A stretch of 8,032 bases of DNA from Propionibacteriaceae bacterium (GTDB taxonomy: Bacteria > Actinomycetota > Actinomycetes > Propionibacteriales > Propionibacteriaceae): NCBI GenBank assembly GCA_031254155.1, contig JAIRVA010000236.1:1-8032 (forward strand), given 5' to 3'. Under the pieces are notes generated by a model. That model ran no database searches. It had not been told where the DNA came from and saw only the letters and a program-made list of their open reading frames with translations. Shown here one piece after another: positions 1-5,398 of the stretch. Each line of letters opens with the position of its first letter. The stretch's first letter is position 1. The position numbers were made by a program, and so were the translations under genes.

Positions 1-48
1 GACACGCGGCAGTTATTAACGAACGTGTCCTTAGTCAGGTATCTCGGT

Positions 49-122
49 CTAGAACAGGTCAGCGTGAGATCCGAGCCGGACGAGTTCAACTGTGTCGAAC
101 GGACGAGGACACGTTCAATCAT
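49..122 (-). pseudogene. Remnant of a RelE/YafQ-type toxin gene (internal deletion)
   Basis: An ATG at 122-120 overlaps the antitoxin stop codon (ATGATTGA), the usual coupling in type II toxin-antitoxin pairs. It opens a frame reading MIERVLVRSTQ. In a different frame, from 90 to the TAG at 51-49, the strand reads VELVRLGSHADLF-stop. This closely resembles the C-terminal tail typical of RelE/YafQ toxins (VRTGSHSDLF-like). A complete toxin of this family has about 90 residues, so roughly 70 appear to be missing between the two pieces and the frame is shifted. The start, the overlap and the tail are seen directly; the deletion is inferred. The N-terminal piece alone is too short to assign, and its frame stays open to the window edge, so it might instead be a short unrelated peptide. 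Confidence 0.55.
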
Positions 123-372
123 CGAGGTCGGCCCGGAGGCCGTCAATGGTGGCGAACCGCGCCCCGGCACTCGCGTCGAGTTCCGCCAACGCGGCGCGAG
201 TGGCCAGGTTCGGCGTCTCCAGCGCAAACGGGATCCGGCCCTCCGCCGCGACGCGGCGGAACGTCAGCCTGATCAGGTCTGATGCGTTCAGCCCGATGCT
301 GTTCAAGACCGAGGTCGCCTTCTGCTTCGTCTCCAAGTCCAGCCTCGCGCGTACAGTGGTGTCAGCCGTCAT
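115..372 (-). CDS. RelB/DinJ family antitoxin
   Basis: This 85-residue protein is a type II antitoxin of the RelB/DinJ kind, which neutralises a RelE/YafQ ribosome-dependent mRNA endonuclease and represses its own promoter. Residues about 5-50 have the ribbon-helix-helix layout: a short beta strand (TTVRARLD), a helix with ETKQKATSVLNSIGL, then the family signature of a hydrophobic helix followed by EGRIPFAL at about 44-51. The C-terminal third would normally wrap around the toxin. The ATG at 372 is supported by GAGGAGG about four bases upstream. The reading frame is intact although the downstream toxin appears deleted, so it may be an orphan antitoxin that still acts as a repressor or as protection against related toxins. 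Family assignment is firm; partner and current role are inferred. Confidence 0.85.
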   Translation of the reverse strand: MTADTTVRARLDLETKQKATSVLNSIGLNASDLIRLTFRRVAAEGRIPFALETPNLATRAALAELDASAGARFATIDGLRADLDD

Positions 373-416
373 CGTACCTCCTCGTGTTGCATGGCTCGCA
401 CAGTTCTTGTGGCACC

Positions 417-428
417 ATTGTAGCTACA
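417..428 (-). promoter_or_regulatory. Antitoxin promoter -10 with palindromic operator
   Basis: On the minus strand a -10-like TACAAT (422-417) lies about 45 bases upstream of the antitoxin ATG. It overlaps the perfect 10-bp palindrome TGTAGCTACA (419-428). RelB/DinJ proteins bind short palindromes over their own promoter, so this is a natural operator. The -35 is weak (CTAACA at 17-bp spacing, inside the last bases before the kinase stop). The sequence match is direct; binding is inferred. Confidence 0.5.
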
Positions 429-447
429 TCAGCGCCACCTGTTAGCC

Positions 448-1809
448 TCACGTTCCCCGTCGGGGAAAGGTCAGGCGGAAGGTGGCGCCGGGGTCGCCGG
501 AGGTGACCTCGATGTGGCCCAGGTGCTGTTCGACGACGGACTTGACGATGGCGAGTCCGATGCCGTGCTTGCCGCCCGTACCCTTGTAGAAGCGGTCGAA
601 GATGTACGGCCGGTCCTCCTCCGCGATGCCAGGTCCGTCGTCGGCGACCGTGACCACGACCTCGTCATCCTCCGTGTGACAAGCCAGTTCGATCCGGTGC
701 TCCGCGTACCGCAGTGCGTTGGAAATCAGGTTGGCGAACGCCCAGCGCAACAACCGGTCGCTGCCCGTCAGGGGCGCGGGATCGGTGGTGACGACGAGTG
801 CCAGCCCACGGCTTTCGGCCAGGGGACGTTGCTCGGCGGCCTCCTGGGCGAGGAGCGCCCCGGCGTCGCACACCTCCAGCGGCGGGGTCCGGGTGAGGCT
901 GTCGATGCGGGAAACGGTCAGCAGGTCCTCGACCATGCCGGTGAGCCGGGTCGTCTCGCTCAGGATGGTCTGACTGGCGGGGCCCGGCTCCATGACGCCG
1001 TACGCGATGCCCTCCGCGTAGCAGGTGATCGACATCAACGGCGTCCGCAGTTCGTGCGAGGCGTTCTGGAAGAAGGTCTTCTGGTCACGGTCGTACGACT
1101 CCAGTTGCCCGGCGGTCTGGTTCAGGCTGGCGGCCAGGGTCGCGAGTTCGCGGTCGTGGAAACGGTCGGTACAGGGGGTGAAATCGCCCTGCCCGATCCG
1201 CTGCGAGAAGGCGGTCAGGGTCGCGAGCGGCCGGGTCATCCGGCGGGTGATGATGACGGTCGCCACCACGGCGATGACGGTGGCGGCGAGCATGACGAAG
1301 ATGAGCCGCAGGTTGACGGTCGCGGCGAGGGCGACGATCCCGGTGACGTCGACGTAGAAAACGAGGTACGCCGTCCCGTCGTCGTTCGGTACGCTGCTCA
1401 CGTAGTAGCTGCCGCCGGTCGTATTGATCTGCCAGTTGTTGACCTCGCCCGGCCCCAGGGCCTCGAGTGCCGCCGCGATCTGCCGGGCGGTTTTGAGGTC
1501 GGCCGCCGAGGCGTCGGCGGAGGTACCGACAGCGTACGCCGACGTCATCAGGAAGACCGCCGGCCGGGTGTTGAGAGGGCTGGGCACCGCGTCGCTGACA
1601 TCCGGGATGGCCGGTACGCTGCTGGCCGACCCGGTGTGGCGCTCGACGATCGTCGAAAGCTGAGTCGTGGCGGTCTGGGAAACGTACTGGTTGACAAGGA
1701 CATTGAAGACCACACTGATGGCCACGAAGACGACGAACAACAGGCCGAGGAAGACCACGAGAATCCGGGTCCGCAGGCTGCGCAGGTCGGCGGTGGCGGT
1801 CTCAGTCAT
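448..1809 (-). CDS. Membrane-bound sensor histidine kinase (HAMP-HisKA-HATPase)
   Basis: This 453-residue kinase has a first membrane helix at about 15-40, an extracellular sensor region at about 41-158 and a second membrane helix at about 159-187. A HAMP segment follows (about 188-240), then the phosphoacceptor H-box SHELRTPL with His252. The ATPase domain has an N-box (N360 and N364 in FANLISNALRYA), a G1 box (D390 in DDGPGI), an F-box around 404-407 and a G2 box (GIGL at 416-419). All catalytic boxes look intact, so it should autophosphorylate and pass phosphate to the adjacent receiver protein. The ATG at 1809 is chosen because it overlaps the regulator stop by 8 bp (ATGACTGA) and leads straight into the first membrane helix. 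It has no clear Shine-Dalgarno, which suggests translational coupling. The frame is open further upstream, but that part only shadows the regulator. The signal sensed is unknown. The position third in the operon resembles relS of streptococci. Confidence 0.9.
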   Translation of the reverse strand: MTETATADLRSLRTRILVVFLGLLFVVFVAISVVFNVLVNQYVSQTATTQLSTIVERHTGSASSVPAIPDVSDAVPSPLNTRPAVFLMTSAYAVGTSADASAADLKTARQIAAALEALGPGEVNNWQINTTGGSYYVSSVPNDDGTAYLVFYVDVTGIVALAATVNLRLIFVMLAATVIAVVATVIITRRMTRPLATLTAFSQRIGQGDFTPCTDRFHDRELATLAASLNQTAGQLESYDRDQKTFFQNASHELRTPLMSITCYAEGIAYGVMEPGPASQTILSETTRLTGMVEDLLTVSRIDSLTRTPPLEVCDAGALLAQEAAEQRPLAESRGLALVVTTDPAPLTGSDRLLRWAFANLISNALRYAEHRIELACHTEDDEVVVTVADDGPGIAEEDRPYIFDRFYKGTGGKHGIGLAIVKSVVEQHLGHIEVTSGDPGATFRLTFPRRGT

Positions 1810-2221
1810 GGGGGACGACCCCGGTGTCGTAGTCGATGCGCCGGAAGATCGCCTTGACCCGCATGACCAGGGACATGGCGCTGAACGGCTTGGTGAAGTA
1901 GTCGTCGCTGCCGATGGAGAGGCCGGTCGCATAGTCCAGATCGGTATCGCGCGCTGTCAGCATGATGATGGGTACGACGCTCTGTTGCCGGATCGCCTTG
2001 CAGACCGTGAACCCGTTGGAGCCCGGCATCATGACGTCGAGGATCACCAGGTCGGCGGGATCCCCCCGGAACTGGGCCAACAGGTCGTCGCCGTTGTCGA
2101 AGGCGACGACCGCGTAGCCGGCGTTCGTGAGGAAGGCCCCAATCGCCTCCCGGATGGGGGTCTCGTCGTCGGCGATGTAGATTCGCCGGGGGTCGCGGGG
2201 GGTGTCGCGGGGGTTGGTCAT
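1802..2221 (-). CDS. Single-domain response regulator (receiver only)
   Basis: This 139-residue protein is a CheY-like receiver domain and little else. The acidic pair is D18-D19, the phosphoacceptor is D62 (ILDVMMPG), the switch Thr is T89 (MLTARD) and the conserved Lys is K111 (FTKPF). The domain ends with MRVKAIFRRI, the linker that normally leads into an OmpR/PhoB winged-helix domain, but after about ten more residues the gene stops. Its stop overlaps the kinase start by 8 bp. No DNA-binding domain follows in any nearby frame, so it probably acts through protein contact or as a phosphate relay. The start at 2221 has a strong AAGGAGG four to five bases upstream, 12 bp after the synthetase stop. 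The receiver call is firm; the output is unknown. Confidence 0.9.
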   Translation of the reverse strand: MTNPRDTPRDPRRIYIADDETPIREAIGAFLTNAGYAVVAFDNGDDLLAQFRGDPADLVILDVMMPGSNGFTVCKAIRQQSVVPIIMLTARDTDLDYATGLSIGSDDYFTKPFSAMSLVMRVKAIFRRIDYDTGVVPHD

Positions 2222-2233
2222 CGTACCTCCTTG

Positions 2234-2878
2234 TCAGGCGTTGATCAGGTCGACGAGTTCGTGGATGAGGTACAACCGGTTGTCGAGCTCGTGGGTCTTC
2301 TCGGCGGAGGCCCGCAACTCGGCGCTCAGGTGCTCCGGGATGTCGCCGTCGTACTTATAGCGGACGCGGTGCTCGAGGCTCGCCCAGAAATCCATGGCGG
2401 CGGTCCGGATCTGGATCTCGACGGGTACGGACCGGTCGCCGAACGCGCCGTCGGGCGTGACGCGGACGACGAGGTGGTAGCTGCGGTAACCGCTCGGTTT
2501 CGGGTGGGTGACGTAGTCCTTCTCCGTGACAACCGTCAGATCACGGTGGGACTTGAGGATAGTGGCAATGTCCGCAATGTCCTTCGCGTAGCAGCAGATG
2601 ATCCGGGCGCCGGCGATGTCGGTCAGGTGGTCGGCGGCACTTTCGGCGGTCACGGGCAGCCCGCGCAGGGCGAGCTTGTGGGCGATGCTCTCGGCCGACT
2701 TCATCCGGGACTTGATGTGCTCAATCGGATTCGGGTCGCTCCCCGCCAGGTAAAACTCGTTGAGATTGGTGAGTTGGGTCTCGACAAGCCGGAGCGCGCA
2801 GCGGTAGAGGACCAGCCTGTTGCCCAGCTGGCTGAGTTCCTCCCCGGTGAAGTGGTCGGGCGCAGGTGTCACGATCAT
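2234..2878 (-). CDS. Small alarmone synthetase (RelA/SpoT-domain GTP pyrophosphokinase)
   Basis: This cytosolic enzyme moves pyrophosphate from ATP to the 3'-OH of GDP or GTP, making (p)ppGpp. Its 214 residues contain only the synthetase domain; there is no HD hydrolase and no TGS/ACT region, as in RelP (YwaC) and RelQ (YjbM). Visible motifs are SRMKSAESI at about 57-65 (ATP binding), DIAGARIIC at about 87-95, KDY at 120-122, PKPSGYRSYH at about 127-136 (GYRSxH guanosine-binding motif), and VEIQIRT at about 153-159 followed by AMDFWASLEH. It is the first gene of an operon with a receiver protein and a histidine kinase, so two-component signalling may govern alarmone output. The ATG at 2878 has AAGGA directly abutting it. 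The GTG at codon 3 (2872) lies six bases after AAGGA and could be the true start. It resembles RelP slightly more than RelQ, so I give no symbol. Confidence 0.9.
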   Translation of the reverse strand: MIVTPAPDHFTGEELSQLGNRLVLYRCALRLVETQLTNLNEFYLAGSDPNPIEHIKSRMKSAESIAHKLALRGLPVTAESAADHLTDIAGARIICCYAKDIADIATILKSHRDLTVVTEKDYVTHPKPSGYRSYHLVVRVTPDGAFGDRSVPVEIQIRTAAMDFWASLEHRVRYKYDGDIPEHLSAELRASAEKTHELDNRLYLIHELVDLINA

Positions 2879-2912
2879 TCCTTTCCGGGCGGTACGCTAG
2901 CGGCCCGGCGCG

Positions 2913-3054
2913 CAGAATGCTCTAAGAACGGTACCGGGCACGGTTGCGAAGAAACGGAATCAATTTTGGCGATTTTTGTTCCGTTTCTTCGCAACCGTGA
3001 ATCTGCCGGCGCTGCGGGGGGTACGGGGGTGGTACCGGTTCTTAGAGGAATCTG
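2913..3054. repeat. Nested inverted-repeat element upstream of the alarmone operon
   Basis: Two inverted repeats are nested. The outer pair, 2913-2935 with 3031-3054, shares CTCTAAGAAC and GGTACC, with one inserted base and two mismatches. The inner pair, 2939-2959 with 2979-2999, is a perfect 21-bp match around a 19-base AT-rich loop. Each arm carries AAGAA(A)CGG-like blocks. It lies 35-176 bp upstream of the synthetase start and over 340 bp before the divergent gene. No T-run follows either arm, so it does not look like a simple terminator. It may be a miniature inverted-repeat element, a structured leader of the minus-strand operon, or an array of regulator sites. The symmetry is certain; the role is not known. 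Confidence 0.75.
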
Positions 3055-3168
3055 AGAGTACGGCTCATAGCGTGGGGGCCAGCCAATCGGAAGCAACCAA
3101 CTATCCGGTTCTCAAGGAAAGGAGACCAGCCTGGACCACCTGCACAACCTAACTGCCAAACCTTTCGG

Positions 3169-3202
3169 CGCGGCCCTGGGTGTCCTCCCTCCCGGGGCCG
3201 CG
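3169..3202 (+). other. GC-rich stem-loop in divergent intergenic region
   Basis: CGCGGCCC at 3169-3176 pairs perfectly with GGGCCGCG at 3195-3202, and GGG/CCC inside can extend it past a bulge. No T-run follows. It could be part of a structured leader RNA or a factor-dependent termination site. The fold is predicted only by eye. Confidence 0.4.
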
Positions 3203-3235
3203 TCGTCACGTTCAAACCCGTCGCTGGGGGTCGAC

Positions 3236-3284
3236 GGGGCGCGAATGGGGGTGTGCGGGACCAAAACCCCCCGCTTCGCGCCCC
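3236..3284 (+). other. Strong 10-bp stem-loop in divergent intergenic region
   Basis: GGGGCGCGAA at 3236-3245 and TTCGCGCCCC at 3275-3284 are perfectly complementary. Inside, GCGGG (3255-3259) can pair with CCCGC (3270-3274). It sits about 45 bp upstream of the LacI-type operator and 118 bp before the isomerase-like start. Whether it is transcribed is not known. Confidence 0.45.
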
Positions 3285-3323
3285 TCAGGCTGACCGGGGT
3301 CCGTACTGTACCCCTCGTACCTC

Positions 3324-3354
3324 TTGCGCTGAAATCGATTTCATGGCAGGATAA
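3324..3354 (+). promoter_or_regulatory. Candidate promoter with LacI-type operator
   Basis: The perfect 14-bp palindrome TGAAATCGATTTCA (3330-3343) has the central CG and TGAAA/TTTCA arms typical of LacI-family sugar-regulator operators. It lies between a weak -35-like TTGCGC (3324-3329) and a weak -10-like GGATAA (3349-3354), spaced 19 bp. That geometry suits repression of the downstream isomerase-like gene. The palindrome is clear; the promoter boxes are poor matches, and no LacI gene is in the window. Confidence 0.5.
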
Positions 3355-3363
3355 GCGCAGGTG

Positions 3364-3381
3364 GTCGGCACAGGAGCCGAC
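3364..3381 (+). promoter_or_regulatory. Short hairpin before the ribosome binding site
   Basis: GTCGGC and GCCGAC form a 6-bp stem around the loop ACAGGA, ending five bases before the GAGGAGG (3387-3393) of the next gene. It may influence transcript stability or access to the binding site. This is a hand-made fold. Confidence 0.35.
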
Positions 3382-3401
3382 AATGTGAGGAGGTTTTCCC
3401 G

Positions 3402-5048
3402 ATGAGTACATACACATTCCCTGACATCGTCGCGCGGCCGGTCGCGGCCCCGCGGACGGTGTACACGATTGCCAACGGCGACTTGCGGCTGACGACGAAC
3501 GTCAAGACGTGGTCGAAGCAGCAGGAGGTTGAGGCCCAGTTCACGGCGGCGGTCGAGGCGCTCGGCTGGCGGGTCCAGCGCGCCCACGGGTTCAACCCCG
3601 CGACGGGCCACGGCTTCATCGACAACCAGCACTACGGTATGCAGGTGTTCCGGAACATCCCGAAGGACGCGCCGCTGGTCATCGTGGAGTCGGTGTGGGA
3701 GTACAGCCACCACGTCCTCCACGGTCTCCGCGACCACGAGGGCCCGATCCTCGTCGTCGCGAACTTCGCCGGCGACTTCCCCGGCCTCGTCGGGCTGCTC
3801 AACCTGACCGGCTCGATGACCAAGATGGGCGTCAAGCATTCGGCCTTGTGGTCGAAGGATTTCACCGACGCCTGGGCGCGCGAGAAGCTGGCCGAGTGGC
3901 TCACCACAGGTGAGATTGTCCACGACGTGTCCCACGTCCGCGACCTCCCCGTACTGCCCGAATCCGAGGAAACCCGCCTTGGCCGCGCCCTCGCCGCCCA
4001 GCTCAAGAGCGACAAAGCGATCATGGCGGTGTTCGACGAGTATTGCATGGGGATGTACAACGCGCTCATCGACGACGAGTTGCTCAACCCGACCGGCATC
4101 TACAAGGAGCGCCTGTCGCAGTCGGCCCTGGTTGCCGAAATGAACAAGGTCACCGATGCCGAGGCACAGGCGGTGCGCGACTGGCTCGACGCCGCCGGGA
4201 TGACCTTCCACGTCGACAACGAGGGTGACGAGAAGGAGTGCCTGACGGACGCCCAGTTGCATCAGCAAATGAAGATGTACGTGGCCGCGCTCCGCATGGC
4301 CGACGACTTCGGCGCCGACCTCGTTGGCATCCAGTACCAGCAGGGTCTCAAGGACACCGTACCCGCGTCTGACCTTGTCGAGGGCCTGTTGAACAACGTC
4401 GAGCGCCCGCCGGTGACCTCGCGCGACGGCTCGCGGATCCTGTACGAGGGCCACGCACTGCCGCACTTCAACGAGGTGGACGAGGGCGTGGCCGTCGACC
4501 TGCTCGTCACAAACCGGGTCTGGACGGCGATGGGCCTCGACCCCGCGTCGACCCTCCACGACGTCCGCTGGGGCGACGACTGGGACGGCGACTTCGTGTG
4601 GGTGCTGGAGATTTCGGGCTCGGTACCGGCGTCGCACCTCGGTGGGTACCAGAACGCGTACTCCATGCGCCAGCAGTATTACTTCTTCCCGCTCGGCGGC
4701 GGGACGCTGTCCGGCGTGTCGAAGCCCGGCGAGATCGTCTGGTCGCGCGTGTTCATCATGGACGGCCGCCTGCACGCCGACCTGGGCCGCGGGACGTGCG
4801 TCGAGCTGCCCGAGACGGAGGTACGGCGGCGGCTGGACTCGACCAACCCCGAGTGGCCGATCATGAACGCCGTCCTGCACGGGGTCGGCCGCGACCAGCT
4901 GATGGCCCGCCACAAGGCTAATCACCTGAACGTGGTGTACGCGCCGGACGCGGCGACCGCTGACAAGGCCCTCATCGCCAAGGCGGCCATGCTCGCGGCC
5001 ATGGGTCTTGAGGTCCACCTCTGCGGCGAGGTTTTGCCGGAACTGTAG
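3402..5048 (+). CDS. L-fucose/L-arabinose isomerase-like family protein
   Basis: This 548-residue cytosolic protein has no signal peptide or membrane helix. I recognise it as similar to proteins annotated 'fucose isomerase' or 'L-fucose isomerase-like' in actinobacteria and soil bacteria. Conserved-looking blocks are WEYSHHVLHGLRDH (about 99-112), MAVFDEYCMGMYNALIDDEL (208-227), IQYQQGLKDTVPASDLVEGL (310-329), LPHFNEVDEG (353-362), SHLGGYQNAY (411-420), LHADLGRG (457-464) and ARHKANHLNVVYAPD (502-516). The many conserved acidic and His residues would suit a divalent-metal ketol isomerase, but I cannot assign ligands without alignment. The ATG at 3402 follows GAGGAGG by eight bases. A LacI-type operator upstream suggests sugar control. 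The gene stands alone, divergent from the alarmone operon and convergent with the DUF559 gene. Its substrate is unknown, and it could be catalytically distinct from true FucI or AraA. Confidence 0.6.
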   Translation: MSTYTFPDIVARPVAAPRTVYTIANGDLRLTTNVKTWSKQQEVEAQFTAAVEALGWRVQRAHGFNPATGHGFIDNQHYGMQVFRNIPKDAPLVIVESVWEYSHHVLHGLRDHEGPILVVANFAGDFPGLVGLLNLTGSMTKMGVKHSALWSKDFTDAWAREKLAEWLTTGEIVHDVSHVRDLPVLPESEETRLGRALAAQLKSDKAIMAVFDEYCMGMYNALIDDELLNPTGIYKERLSQSALVAEMNKVTDAEAQAVRDWLDAAGMTFHVDNEGDEKECLTDAQLHQQMKMYVAALRMADDFGADLVGIQYQQGLKDTVPASDLVEGLLNNVERPPVTSRDGSRILYEGHALPHFNEVDEGVAVDLLVTNRVWTAMGLDPASTLHDVRWGDDWDGDFVWVLEISGSVPASHLGGYQNAYSMRQQYYFFPLGGGTLSGVSKPGEIVWSRVFIMDGRLHADLGRGTCVELPETEVRRRLDSTNPEWPIMNAVLHGVGRDQLMARHKANHLNVVYAPDAATADKALIAKAAMLAAMGLEVHLCGEVLPEL

Positions 5049-5069
5049 TCACACCTTCGTAGTCACACC
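5045..5069 (+). repeat. 11-bp tandem direct repeat over the stop codon
   Basis: GTAGTCACACC occurs at 5045-5055 and again at 5059-5069, 14 bp apart. The first copy includes the TAG stop of the isomerase-like gene. It may be a local duplication. Confidence 0.6.
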
Positions 5070-5124
5070 CGGAAAAGGGTGGGGCGGGGAGTCCGATTTA
5101 ACGAAGTCCCCGCCCTGTGGTGTG
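5064..5124 (+). terminator. Stem-loop terminator candidate after the isomerase-like gene
   Basis: GGGCGGGGA at 5082-5090 pairs perfectly with TCCCCGCCC at 5107-5115. CACACC (5064-5069) can also pair with GGTGTG (5119-5124) as an outer stem. It starts about 16 bases after the stop codon. Only scattered T residues follow, as is common in high-GC actinobacteria. It is the best termination site for the plus-strand gene. Confidence 0.6.
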
Positions 5125-5130
5125 GTGTGT

Positions 5131-5307
5131 ACGTATGAGCTTAGCAGAGAAACGGCGACAATTCCACGATGAGCGTGTCGTGTCGGTACGGCTGGTGCCC
5201 GCCCCGGTCTTCCCGCTTGTGGGCTCCCTCATCCCGGGCTCTTCGAGCTTCGCGTCCGCTATCGACACAAGGTGGGCACGAGGCCGGTTTTTCCCCGTGG
5301 TTCAGTT
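5131..5307. other. Intergenic stretch with no recognised feature
   Basis: Between the stem-loop after the isomerase-like gene and palindromic repeat copy A, I see no convincing coding frame, tRNA or promoter. Plus-strand frames here continue into the antisense of the DUF559 gene and show no family-like sequence. Confidence 0.5.
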
Positions 5308-5366
5308 CAACTGCCCAAGTTGCGTCGGGGAAGACCGGGAAAACCTCGACACAACTTGGGCAATTG
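5308..5366. repeat. Palindromic repeat copy A
   Basis: A 59-bp palindrome with arms 5308-5330 and 5344-5366: about 23 bp each, three mismatches, 13-base loop. The ends read CAACTGCCCAAGTTG and CAACTTGGGCAATTG. It shares both ends with copy B (6536-6593), which lies in the opposite orientation on the other side of the DUF559 gene. It begins 33 bases past that gene's stop on the minus strand and could also act as its terminator. Confidence 0.8.
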
Positions 5367-5398
5367 GCGGTACGGCGTTCGCCGGGGTCGCCAGAGTT

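Noticed and set aside
453..467. TTCCCC-GTC-GGGGAA hairpin as terminator of the kinase operon
   Set aside because: It lies inside the last codons, has a 3-base loop and no T-run; too weak to call.
514..1857. Long open plus-strand frame opposite the histidine kinase
   Set aside because: It is antisense to a kinase with all conserved boxes, has low-complexity Gly/Arg/Asp-rich composition and no family resemblance.
1810..1932. Upstream extension of the histidine kinase by 41 residues
   Set aside because: The extra part is Ser/Pro/Thr-rich shadow of the receiver gene; the ATG at 1809 gives normal operon overlap and N-terminal topology.
1667..3055. Long open plus-strand frame opposite the receiver and the alarmone synthetase
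   Set aside because: It runs antisense through two clearly real genes and the nested palindrome; a GC-rich shadow.
3112..3417. Possible 101-residue minus-strand protein in the divergent intergenic region
   Set aside because: Composition is untypical, it spans hairpins, the operator and the ribosome binding site of the next gene, and no good start signal is seen.
3285..5018. Minus-strand frame opposite the isomerase-like gene
   Set aside because: Histidine- and valine-rich shadow with no recognisable motif; the plus-strand gene has a strong ribosome binding site and conserved-looking blocks.
5143..5162. Similarity of this stretch to the inner arm of the nested palindrome (2947-2966)
   Set aside because: About 15 of 20 bases match with no inverted partner nearby; could easily be chance.
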